Shown: piece after piece, positions 26,002 to 33,943 of the stretch
Layout: each line of letters begins with the position of its first letter
Position numbering within the stretch: the first letter of the stretch is position 1
Assembly: GCF_050611725.1 (NCBI RefSeq)
Contig: NZ_JBODJB010000001.1
Span: forward strand, 1,860,001-1,924,000
Direction: 5' to 3'
Length of the DNA stretch: 64,000 nt
DNA from: Ferruginibacter sp050611725
GTDB lineage: Bacteria > Bacteroidota > Bacteroidia > Chitinophagales > Chitinophagaceae
Translations under genes and position numbers: made by a program
The notes under the pieces: model-generated
The model's input: the letters and a program-made list of their open reading frames with translations, nothing else
Database searches by the model: none
What the model was told of the DNA's origin: nothing

Positions 26002-26457
26002 TTAGTCTGTGGTCATTTTCTTTAATTCTTCTTCAAGCCTGTCAAAATTTTCTTCATTTTTATCCGGTATAAATGATATCACCTTGTTATATAGAACCGG
26101 ATCGTCGAAGACCATTTTGAATATTACTTTGGTTTCTACGTCTGATATTTTTTCGAAACTGATTTCAATGTTAAATAGTGGGTGTGAATGACGTTTCCAT
26201 GAAATAAATTGCTGTGGAATGATCTTCGTGAATTCACATTCGTTTTGATAATTGCCTTTATCAGGGCCATGCATGGTAAATATCCATTTGCCTCCTGGCT
26301 TTAGATCAAATTCATGAAAAGTATTGGTAAATCCTTTTGGTCCCCACCATGCAGCTAAGTGTACGGGGTCGGCCCATGCTTTGTAAACTATCTTAATAGG
26401 AGCATTCAGTATTCTGGTGGTTACAATTGTATGGTTTTCGGTTTGTGACGATTCCAT
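26002..26457 (-). CDS. SRPBCC / AHSA1-like protein
   Basis: The 151-aa product is a Bet v 1-like domain of the AHSA1 type: TRILNAPIKIVYKAWADPVHLAAWWGPKGFTNTFHEFDLKPGGKW at the N-terminus, YQNECEFTKIIPQQFISW in the middle, TKVIFKMVFDD and the FDRLEEELKKM terminal helix. These domains bind hydrophobic ligands in a deep cavity. The ligand is unknown and no regulatory partner (usually an ArsR gene) is adjacent. Confidence 0.9.
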   Translation of the reverse strand: MESSQTENHTIVTTRILNAPIKIVYKAWADPVHLAAWWGPKGFTNTFHEFDLKPGGKWIFTMHGPDKGNYQNECEFTKIIPQQFISWKRHSHPLFNIEISFEKISDVETKVIFKMVFDDPVLYNKVISFIPDKNEENFDRLEEELKKMTTD

Positions 26458-26535
26458 TTGTGTTTTTAAATATTTGATGATGGCGTTTTATCAAATTTAA
26501 AATATTTTTTCATCACAAACGGATACTTTAATATG

Positions 26536-26567
26536 AATAGTGACGACCTTCAAAAGTCGTCACTATT
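26536..26567. terminator. perfect 12-bp inverted repeat after the OmpA-like gene
   Basis: AATAGTGACGAC and GTCGTCACTATT are perfectly complementary around an 8-nt loop. It lies 18 bp past the stop of the minus-strand OmpA-like gene. The following T-run is weak, so terminator function is probable but not certain. Confidence 0.55.
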
Positions 26568-26584
26568 ACTTAAAAAGGTTGAAA

Positions 26585-27334
26585 CTATTCGGCCTTTATC
26601 TCAACAGTATTGCTTTTAGACTTGTCCGTTATTTTATCTGTTTTAATTCTGTTGGCCGGAATATTGCTTTGTTCAATAAGGTATAGTTTAACGGCATCCA
26701 ACTGTCCATCAGCAATTTCCTGATTTGATTTTTTATAACCGGTATATCCTGTAAGTAGAATTGTTGCGGTTGGGCATTCTTTCATTGAAGCGGCAACCAT
26801 ATCCAATTGCTTTTTTATTTCACTGGTTAGTGTTTCCTTGCTGTTTTCAAAATAAATTTCTATAGGCTTTAAAACCACTTCTTCGCATTTTTTCTTTTTG
26901 CAACATATGGTTGGTTTATAAAGTGTAATGTCGTATGTAGTGTTCTCCATTGATGGATGATAACTTCTTATGGCTGTTACTAATCCGTCGTAACTTACCG
27001 CAATACTTTGTGCTGTTACCTGTTCTTTTTTTAGCGTAAACGAAAATTGCCCGTTATTGTCTGTCATCAAATCTCCGCCATAGTCAGCTTTTACTTTTGC
27101 ATTGGCAAGCACATTGCCTGCTTCATCTTTCACAAGGCCTTTAATGGTAACTTCTTCAGGTAGTTTAATTTCCGGAGCGTTTACAACAATTTTATAATAC
27201 TCTTCCTGTATTTTAATGTTGCCCTGTGCATTTACTATGGTTACACTTGTAATAAAAACGATGATAGTAGCTGTTAGCTTTAAATAAAAGGGGATTGAAT
27301 TTCTTTTTTCAAATAATGTGTTTATCTTTTTCAT
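26585..27334 (-). CDS. CarboxypepD-reg plus OmpA-like envelope protein
   Basis: From MKKINTLF (preferred start) the product is 249 aa; an ATG 10 codons upstream (27364) is possible. An N-terminal hydrophobic segment (about residues 17-37) ends VNAQ. A carboxypeptidase-regulatory-like beta-sandwich follows (VTIKGLVKDEAGNVLANAKVKADYGGDLMTD), then a Cys-rich linker (TICCKKKKC) and a C-terminal OmpA-like domain with IEIYFENSKETLTSEIKKQLDMVAASMKECPTATILLTGYTG. It lacks the NxxLSxxRA-type motif, being replaced by NQEIADGQLDAVKLYL. It may bind peptidoglycan weakly or not at all. Confidence 0.65.
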   Translation of the reverse strand: MKKINTLFEKRNSIPFYLKLTATIIVFITSVTIVNAQGNIKIQEEYYKIVVNAPEIKLPEEVTIKGLVKDEAGNVLANAKVKADYGGDLMTDNNGQFSFTLKKEQVTAQSIAVSYDGLVTAIRSYHPSMENTTYDITLYKPTICCKKKKCEEVVLKPIEIYFENSKETLTSEIKKQLDMVAASMKECPTATILLTGYTGYKKSNQEIADGQLDAVKLYLIEQSNIPANRIKTDKITDKSKSNTVEIKAE

Positions 27335-27471
27335 GTTTATCAGATGAGGATGATAATATTTCAAACTAAAATATTATTCCTACATACTATTAAACTGAAA
27401 AAGGTAGTAATAGGGTTGGGTAGTTATTGAATTTTTTGCAAAATAATAAGTGTAAGCATGAGCAAGTTTTA

Positions 27472-28101
27472 TTAGTAATCTATATTTATGTCGGCAGTAT
27501 CTGTTGCATTGATATTAATGATGGATGATAGCGTATCTTGATTGGCAATATTAACATACCAGGAGATTTTGTTGTCATATTTTGCACGGCCATACACATT
27601 AACGATAGTGTCTGTTGGAGTACGAGGAAACCAGTTGTTTGATCTCCACCAACATACAACTGCATCGCAATCCCCATTAACATCAATATTTAAAGCATCT
27701 GTACTTGAGTAGGAATTTATTTTTTTGAGGTGGGCTCTTATCAAACATTTAGGTGTTAGAGAAATACTATAGCTAATACTGCTTCTAAAGCCTTTTGTCC
27801 AATATTTTGTGTGCTCAACAACCAACTCATCAATGGCGTTCGGACGAACAAAAATGGCTCTACCCAAATAGTCGGTCGTAATTGTTTTAAATGGAGAAAA
27901 GACTCCCGTGCATCCAACAAAAAAATCCCATTGGGTACATTTTTTTAAAATTACTTTAGCCCCGGCTATGGGTTTGCTGCTAAATTCCTCTGATACGTAG
28001 ATTGTGTCATTTATCGGAACGACAGCATTGATTCCTTTTTCCTTTGTACAACCCGAAACGATTGTAGCAAGCAAAATCAAACATGCAAAGGAAATCCTCA
28101 T
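27472..28101 (-). CDS. hypothetical lipoprotein
   Basis: The 209-aa product has a lipoprotein signal (MRISFACLILLATIVSGC, lipid Cys at residue 18). Residues about 35-110 resemble a carboxypeptidase-regulatory-like fold (SEEFSSKPIAGAKVILKKC, TITTDYLGRAIF). The C-terminal half contains Cys pairs (GDCDAVVCWWRS) and is beta-rich. No named family is recognised. The next gene on the minus strand begins beyond 28246, separated by a terminator. Confidence 0.6.
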   Translation of the reverse strand: MRISFACLILLATIVSGCTKEKGINAVVPINDTIYVSEEFSSKPIAGAKVILKKCTQWDFFVGCTGVFSPFKTITTDYLGRAIFVRPNAIDELVVEHTKYWTKGFRSSISYSISLTPKCLIRAHLKKINSYSSTDALNIDVNGDCDAVVCWWRSNNWFPRTPTDTIVNVYGRAKYDNKISWYVNIANQDTLSSIININATDTADINIDY

Positions 28102-28188
28102 TATAATTTGTTTATTGATAGCTTATGCGTTTAGTAAAATAGTAAAAATTTGTGGCAAATACAAACGAATAATCAGTAGAATCCTTAT

Positions 28189-28217
28189 AAAACCCTGAAG
28201 GTAATAGAGGGGTTTTT
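28189..28217. terminator. probable bidirectional terminator
   Basis: AAAACCC and GGGTTTT pair around a 14-nt loop, with T-runs on either side. It lies 29 bp past the stop of the 75-aa minus-strand gene and would separate it from the lipoprotein gene. Confidence 0.5.
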
Positions 28218-28245
28218 ATTGTTAAGCACCAATGAGCGGACGGTG

Positions 28246-28473
28246 CTAGTTATGCAACGCATGGAATGCTTTTGATATTTCATGCCTTATTTTCGGAGAA
28301 AGGTCGCTGGTTGGTTTCCACTCCATATAACATATATAATCATCGATCATGAATGAAATATGATTTGTTATGTGATCATGCCTATCTTCAAAAAAATCTT
28401 TATGCCTTTTTTCAATTTCTTTGAGCACATTCAGGAATGCTACTTTTTCTTCTATATTAAGTTCCCTTCCCAT
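28246..28473 (-). CDS. small hypothetical protein
   Basis: The 75-aa acidic/basic mixed product begins MGRELNIEEKVAFLNVLKEIEKRHKDFFEDRHDHIT, predicted helical, followed by a short beta part (ISFMIDDYICYMEW) and a final helix (RHEISKAFHALHN). No signal or membrane segment. It is co-directional with the 266-aa secreted protein gene upstream (38 bp gap). Confidence 0.5.
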   Translation of the reverse strand: MGRELNIEEKVAFLNVLKEIEKRHKDFFEDRHDHITNHISFMIDDYICYMEWKPTSDLSPKIRHEISKAFHALHN

Positions 28474-28511
28474 GCTAAATTAATATCAATTAGTAAGCCA
28501 AATTTTGTTAA

Positions 28512-29312
28512 TTATTTGGGGCTGGGAACAATGACCAAACCATTTCCTTCGCAAGTCCATATAGACATATATTTTTCGGAAACAACAATATGGCTTTTCC
28601 ATTTTCCATACTCCTGATACAAGCGAATGGTACATATATCAGTGGCTGTAATAAAGTCACCCGTTTCCGGTAAATGATTGTGTACCGATCCAAATTCATC
28701 TTTTTTATCCGGGTCGGTATAAGGTACAGGAATAAGGCTTTGATGAATTCTCTTTTTTGAGATCAACTCGTTCTTGTTGGTAAATGTCATTAAATAATCA
28801 TTGCCGAGGTATGCAGTATTTGGTTTGGATGAGCCTGAAATTGCGTAAACCCATTTCCTGTCTTTTTCGATGATGGGAACTAGATTAAGTGTGGATCCTT
28901 TGTAGTACAAAAAAAGACCGGTGTCGGATTGTATCACGTTTTGTGCAGCGGTCTTTAAATTATAAAAATCTTTTTCTGTTGCTGTCATGGTTCTTCTCAC
29001 AGAATCGTACACTACTTTTTTATTGCTTTTGAAATGTATGGTTCCAATGATCTCTGGATCATTGGAGTTGCTATAAAAAATGCAAACATCATCATCGCCG
29101 ATCGGGTAAGAAACATAACCACCAATAATATCTTGATCGCCTTTGTATTCCTGAAAGAAAATGTCGGTGCCATACCATGAAGCATATTCGGATTTGTACA
29201 ACTTATCCGCTTCTTTTATGATAGAGTCACGTATCTTATCAATATCAGTTTGTCCGCATACCTGATCAATAAATATCAGCGTTATAAAAAATGTCAATAT
29301 TGATTTAAGCAT
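28512..29312 (-). CDS. hypothetical secreted protein
   Basis: The 266-aa protein has a Sec signal (MLKSILTFFITLIFIDQVCGQ); an ATG two codons earlier is possible. The mature domain is alpha/beta (DKIRDSIIKEADKLYKSEYASWYGTDIFFQEYKG, then IIGGYVSYPIGDDDVCIFYSNS) and ends in a Trp-rich strand region. Many similar uncharacterised periplasmic proteins exist in Bacteroidota. No catalytic motif is visible. It is followed by the small 75-aa gene on the same strand. Confidence 0.6.
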   Translation of the reverse strand: MLKSILTFFITLIFIDQVCGQTDIDKIRDSIIKEADKLYKSEYASWYGTDIFFQEYKGDQDIIGGYVSYPIGDDDVCIFYSNSNDPEIIGTIHFKSNKKVVYDSVRRTMTATEKDFYNLKTAAQNVIQSDTGLFLYYKGSTLNLVPIIEKDRKWVYAISGSSKPNTAYLGNDYLMTFTNKNELISKKRIHQSLIPVPYTDPDKKDEFGSVHNHLPETGDFITATDICTIRLYQEYGKWKSHIVVSEKYMSIWTCEGNGLVIVPSPK

Positions 29313-29455
29313 GTGCAACTATTAAATTGTATTTTTTTAACTAGGTTGTTCATCAAATTTAAAGCATTTTAATGTGTTTTAGACACACCGATGTTAACCC
29401 AAATCTGGTTGGCTTGTGCTTGGCTCATGCAAGCAGTTTCCTTATGATCTTTAAT

Positions 29456-31225
29456 TTACTGTCCTGTAATATTGAGTACACCTGATTGCAACGTAACTTT
29501 ATTTCTGATATAAAGTTTTGGTAAAGATAGAATTCCATTGATCATCAATTCATTTATTGTACCCCCTTGCAATGATAATACACCATTTCCTGTAATCGTA
29601 TTGTTATTTGTATTTAATGCTAGTGATACGACTAATGTATCGGAGCTATTGGGTAAATTAATTGTAGCACCTGCTGCTAAATTCAATATCCCGGTGTAAA
29701 CAGTTCCGTTAACAACGGGAGATAGGGGCGTACCGCTATTAATGAAAACAGTATCGGTAATGCCCGGGACTTGCGATCCTGACCAGTTTAACGGATCTGT
29801 CCAATTGCCTGTGCTCCCATTACCATTGAAAACAAAGCCGCTATTTGTATTTGATAAACTAAGCTTAAGTAATTTTACACCGGATCCGTTGTTAGCAAAA
29901 AAATATAGATTGTTGCTTAGTGTAAATAATCCATACGGATAACTTTCTGCAACCCCGGGATTTACATCAACATATTGTGTAGTATTAGCAGTAGCTCCAT
30001 CACTTTTCCATAACTCTCTGCTTCCGGCGGCACCCGAATTAAAATGAGCAGCATTATTATAGAGTACCATAAATATGGCATTTGTAAGATCATTTCTTAA
30101 TAAACTCGTTCCTGCAGGGGAGCCGTCCGTAACATACAATTTTGAGTTGTCATTTATCCAGAAAGTACGCTGATTAGATATTGCACAAAACCCGCCACCA
30201 CTGTAATTAGTACCTGAATACACACCGTCTAGTGTTAATTGAATTGTTCCACTAACGGTGCCGTCTGTACGCCATAAGGCATTGCCTGTTGGACTGGCAG
30301 CAACAAAAAATACGTATTGATCATTAAAACGCAGATGTATATTTTGTACAGCAGTTGTGTTAGAGCCTGTGCCTCCTGTATTTATATCTTTCAGCATAAA
30401 AGTTCCTTCAACTGTTCCATCACTTACCCATGGCTCGGGGCCTGTAACAAAATTATCATTACCAATAAATATCAGTTTGTTATTCACTTTAGCAATGGTG
30501 GTTGACCAAATGGTAAGTGTTGGTACAACAATTTCTACAGTTCCTGCTTCAGTTCCATCTGTTCGCCAAAGTGTGGCTGCTGTCCCTGAGCTTGCTGCTC
30601 TGAAATATACATTTCCATTCATTTGTATATAACCATCGGCATAACTGGGTGATGCACCCGTTTTGATATCTTTAATGATATGTGTGCCAGCTGCAGTACC
30701 GTTTGTGATCCATGGTTCAGCACCGTTGGTAGCGTCATATCCGGTAAAATACATCAGGTTGCCGGTTACCGAATAGTTTCTGTCATTTTCCACATCTGTT
30801 CCTGCATCTAACCCCGAAGTAGTAAATCCATGAGCGGCGAATTCAAGTACCAGCAATGTTCCTACAGTTGTTCCGTCGCTTTTCCATATTTTTTCTATGA
30901 TCCCAAAAGATGGAGTAAATACGGTTTCATTAGTAACGATGTAGATGAAATCTGCTGCAGGAATAAAATTAATTATGTTGGAAGCCCCAAGGTCGGCTAT
31001 AACTTTAGTTCCTACATCTGTGCCATCAGTTACGGCAAGTTTACAACTGCTTCCCTTTGCCCTATAAAAAAGCTTTCCATTCCATTTGTTATTCTCCCAT
31101 TCATCTTGAGATGCATTTTTGGGTTCCTCTGCTGTGCCTGCAACAGATTTAACAACAACTATGTCTTGAGCATTGCCGAATACTAATGTGAATAACAGCA
31201 AAATGAAAAGGGTACAGTACCTCAT
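29456..31225 (-). CDS. secreted ELWxxDGT-repeat protein
   Basis: The 589-aa protein has a signal ending FGNAQ and a series of about seven repeats of the ELWxxDGTxxGT type: WKSDGTTVGT, ITNGTAAGTHIIKDI, WRTDGTEAGT, VSDGTVEGTFMLKDI, WRTDGTVSGT, VTDGSPAGT, LWKSDGATANT. Such repeats are predicted to form a beta-propeller-like surface structure. After residue about 445 a distinct module begins (NGNGSTGNWTDPLNW) that is distantly like the tail modules of the GH99-like and PL9-like proteins, followed by a beta-helix-like stretch. It ends INITGQ without a recognisable T9SS sorting signal. Confidence 0.75.
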   Translation of the reverse strand: MRYCTLFILLLFTLVFGNAQDIVVVKSVAGTAEEPKNASQDEWENNKWNGKLFYRAKGSSCKLAVTDGTDVGTKVIADLGASNIINFIPAADFIYIVTNETVFTPSFGIIEKIWKSDGTTVGTLLVLEFAAHGFTTSGLDAGTDVENDRNYSVTGNLMYFTGYDATNGAEPWITNGTAAGTHIIKDIKTGASPSYADGYIQMNGNVYFRAASSGTAATLWRTDGTEAGTVEIVVPTLTIWSTTIAKVNNKLIFIGNDNFVTGPEPWVSDGTVEGTFMLKDINTGGTGSNTTAVQNIHLRFNDQYVFFVAASPTGNALWRTDGTVSGTIQLTLDGVYSGTNYSGGGFCAISNQRTFWINDNSKLYVTDGSPAGTSLLRNDLTNAIFMVLYNNAAHFNSGAAGSRELWKSDGATANTTQYVDVNPGVAESYPYGLFTLSNNLYFFANNGSGVKLLKLSLSNTNSGFVFNGNGSTGNWTDPLNWSGSQVPGITDTVFINSGTPLSPVVNGTVYTGILNLAAGATINLPNSSDTLVVSLALNTNNNTITGNGVLSLQGGTINELMINGILSLPKLYIRNKVTLQSGVLNITGQ

Positions 31226-31263
31226 TAATTTAGTTTTGGCTAAAGTATACTTTTCTTAAAATT

Positions 31264-31440
31264 TCAATATACCCAATGCAGGGTATATTCGCTATTGAAG
31301 CTATAAAACCAACTCATTAAAGGGCTGTAAGTATACTTGCCTGTGTATGCGAAACAAGCTTCTACTGAAGCTATACAATAAGTAACTTTAGTTCTATACG
31401 TATACACATAATCGTTAGTATTTAAAAAAAATTGCAGTAC
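31264..31440 (-). pseudogene. remnant of a WG-repeat protein C-terminus
   Basis: The minus-strand frame bounded by stops reads NTNDYVYTYRTKVTYC, then ASVEACFAYTG, which aligns with HTNDYEYTYGAKVTYS and STQACSACNGG at the C-terminus of the WG-repeat protein (45201-46991). The nucleotide similarity is also obvious. An in-frame TAA lies directly upstream and no start codon is available; zinc-type Cys are partly lost. It is a decayed partial copy in the 400-bp gap before 31627. The rest of that gap (31441-31626) shows no gene. Confidence 0.65.
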
Positions 31441-31626
31441 TTATCCATTCCCATTGCAGCATTTTCATGCTTTGTTTGAATTATATGCATCATAGTCAGG
31501 CATCCCATATTACTCTGTGCCAGGATTATCAAGAAAATGTTAAATGAAACATCGATTTTTTAACAATAACAATTCTTGGCATGGTTGTGGTTTATCTGTC
31601 TTTTTTCAACTTTAAATCTAAATATC

Positions 31627-32610
31627 ATGCTTACATCAAATTATCCGCAAGCCACTGTGCCTGAAACAGGTAGTGAGTCTTCAAAAAAAAATTATAAAAA
31701 TGCAATCATTGGAATTTTATCAGTTGCTCTCATAGGGGTAAGTGGTTATGCTATTTACAGCACAAGTGAGAGCGGGAGTAAAATATCTAAACAGGAAACT
31801 GTTATTGCACAGGCTGCTGTTGAGAAAAGTAATATTCAAAAAAGTTTTGACGAATCCTTAGCCAGGATTGAGAATATGAAAACATTGAATGCAAGTCTGG
31901 AAACTAAACTGGCTGATAATAATACAGAAATAGAAAAAACGAAAGCAGAGATCCGTACTATTTTAAATAAAAATAATGCTACCGCTGCAGAATTAAAAAA
32001 GGCAAGGAACCTTATTGCAGATCTTAATACAAAGATCTCCGGTATGGAACAGGAGGTGGTTCGTTTAACACAGGAAAATCAGGTGTTGGCACAGGATAAA
32101 AATACGCTGACAATAGAAAAGGAAAAATTAACACAAGATCTTACTGCCACTACAACTGTTAAACAAGAACTAGAAAAGAAGGTCGATGTGGCTTCCACTT
32201 TAAATGCATCTAATATTTCTATTACCCCGGTGAATGTTAAAGGAAATGGTAAAGAAAAGGTAACGACTACGGCTAAACGTGTAGATAAACTAGTAATATC
32301 TTTTGATGTAGATAATAGAATTGTACAGCCTGGTACTACAGATGTATATGTAGTTGTAACTGCCCCGGATGGCAAAGCAGTTAATGCTGCTACTACGGGA
32401 GGATCGTTTACCACACGTGAGGAAGGAGATAAAACGTACACAGCAAAAGTGGCCGTTGACCTTGAAACTGCTAAGAAGAAAAATGTAGAATTTGCATTTA
32501 TTCCTTCTGATAATTTTCAGCAGGGTAGCTATAAGATACAGATATATCAAAACGGGTTTAAAATCGGAGAAAGCGTAAGCGAATTAAAGAAAGGCGGCTT
32601 GTTTAGTTAG
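31627..32610 (+). CDS. membrane-anchored coiled-coil protein with C-terminal beta domain
   Basis: The 327-aa product starts MLTSNYPQATVPETG (ATG 31627; a longer frame lacks support). One membrane segment (about residues 27-45, NAIIGILSVALIGVSGYAIY) is followed by a coiled coil of about 130 residues (about 60-190) rich in Leu, Lys and Glu heptads. The C-terminal region from about 205 is a beta domain with VDKLVISFDVDNRIVQPGTTDVYVVVTAPDGK and AYKIQIYQNGFKIGES-like ending. I know of similar uncharacterised proteins in Bacteroidota. It may act as an envelope spacer or sensor. A terminator follows. Confidence 0.65.
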   Translation: MLTSNYPQATVPETGSESSKKNYKNAIIGILSVALIGVSGYAIYSTSESGSKISKQETVIAQAAVEKSNIQKSFDESLARIENMKTLNASLETKLADNNTEIEKTKAEIRTILNKNNATAAELKKARNLIADLNTKISGMEQEVVRLTQENQVLAQDKNTLTIEKEKLTQDLTATTTVKQELEKKVDVASTLNASNISITPVNVKGNGKEKVTTTAKRVDKLVISFDVDNRIVQPGTTDVYVVVTAPDGKAVNAATTGGSFTTREEGDKTYTAKVAVDLETAKKKNVEFAFIPSDNFQQGSYKIQIYQNGFKIGESVSELKKGGLFS

Positions 32611-32642
32611 TCTTGCTATAAACTTATATCCATGAAAATTAC

Positions 32643-32680
32643 AAGCCCTTGTTGGTGTTATTGCCGGCAGGGGCTTTTGT
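32643..32680 (+). terminator. intrinsic terminator after the coiled-coil gene
   Basis: AAGCCCTTGTTGG pairs with CCGGCAGGGGCTT (several G-U pairs) around a short loop, followed by a T-rich stretch. Confidence 0.6.
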
Positions 32681-32736
32681 ATTTCTTTAAGACAATTTCT
32701 ATTTGACTTGTAAATGGCATAATAAAAGAAAAATCA

Positions 32737-33861
32737 CTAATCAGGCTTGTGAATGAACCTGATACCTGCACTGGTTTGCTCTGTACTTTCAAGTCTAGCT
32801 TCGTAGCGTTTATCATCTACATAGCAAACCATGTATGAAGTATTGGGAGGAATTGAGCCAAGGTTTTCTGCCACCATTATCAGCTCAGTTGTTTGTTGTA
32901 ATTCAGCAACAGCAAGTTTAATGATATAAGCTTTTTCGGTGAGCCTGATATGTTCTTGCATCAGATGGCCGTTGAGGAAGATCGCAATGGAGTCGCCATC
33001 AACTTCTGCATTATCGTAAAAGCGTAATTCAATAGAATCACCTGCTAACGGTATTTCTGTTAGTATCACTTTTTTACGTGCCATGAATTTTTCGTCTATG
33101 GCAGGGACAGGAATAACGGGAGTAAATTTGGGGGTGTCCGGTATGGGTGTAATTTCAGGTTCTTTTATTACAGGTGGTATTTCAATGGGGGCCGGTATTT
33201 CAGCTACTGCTACTTCGGGAGTAATGATTGCAGGCGGTGTTTCAACTATTCCGGGTTCTTCTACTGCAACTGTTTCAGGAATGATTGGTTCTTTTATTTC
33301 TTCTACAATTTTTTCTTCCTGCATTACAGGTGCAGGTTTAATAAATGCTATTTGTGCAACGCTGTCAATAATGTAAGAGTCATTTGCACCGAGGGTGTAG
33401 TTGTCAATTACATCATCCCATTCATCTGAAAAAAAATGCGTATCGTTTTTTTGCAGATCTACCAAGCCGGCGGCTTCTTCATTTTCTTTCTTAGAAGCAT
33501 TACCGGTTAAAAACATTTTTGTTCCGCCGGGACAATTAAAATCTGCTATGGACATATATGAAGCAAGTTTCGGCGTACCAAAAAGTCTGTTGCCTTTTTT
33601 CTGTTCTATCAATTGGTCATCCCACCATACAACGCTGTTATCTATGCTGCTAAAATATCCTTTGATCGTATATCGTCTGTAGCTGTTGGCTGATTCGTAA
33701 TAGTAGCTGGTGCCAGTAAGACTGTCACCATTCTTTACGATTTTAACCTCCACTTTTTTACCATCGATCTTTCCTTTCCAGAAGCCGGTGATCTGTTGTG
33801 CATTGGTACCAGAGTAAAAGAACAGGCACGCAGGGAATATTAATTGTTTGATGAAATTCAA
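32737..33861 (-). CDS. hypothetical secreted protein with Pro/Glu-rich linker
   Basis: The 374-aa product has a signal ending TNAQ and three parts. Residues about 22-180 are beta-rich (GFWKGKIDGKKVEVKIVKNGDSLTGTSYYYES). Residues about 185-265 form a proline-, glutamate- and isoleucine-rich linker with repeats such as EIPAPIEIPP and PEITPIPDTP. A C-terminal beta domain (about 265-374) contains IELRFYDNAEVDGDSIAIFLNG, a pattern common at the end of Bacteroidota secreted proteins. No enzyme motif is recognised. The linker makes it likely that the two folded ends are held apart across the envelope. Confidence 0.65.
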   Translation of the reverse strand: MNFIKQLIFPACLFFYSGTNAQQITGFWKGKIDGKKVEVKIVKNGDSLTGTSYYYESANSYRRYTIKGYFSSIDNSVVWWDDQLIEQKKGNRLFGTPKLASYMSIADFNCPGGTKMFLTGNASKKENEEAAGLVDLQKNDTHFFSDEWDDVIDNYTLGANDSYIIDSVAQIAFIKPAPVMQEEKIVEEIKEPIIPETVAVEEPGIVETPPAIITPEVAVAEIPAPIEIPPVIKEPEITPIPDTPKFTPVIPVPAIDEKFMARKKVILTEIPLAGDSIELRFYDNAEVDGDSIAIFLNGHLMQEHIRLTEKAYIIKLAVAELQQTTELIMVAENLGSIPPNTSYMVCYVDDKRYEARLESTEQTSAGIRFIHKPD

Positions 33862-33943
33862 TTTGAGTATCGGTCTTTAAAGAACAACTAACTCAAATGT
33901 AATAATTATTAGGGGCTTGAATATTTATAGTTCTGTTAAAAAC

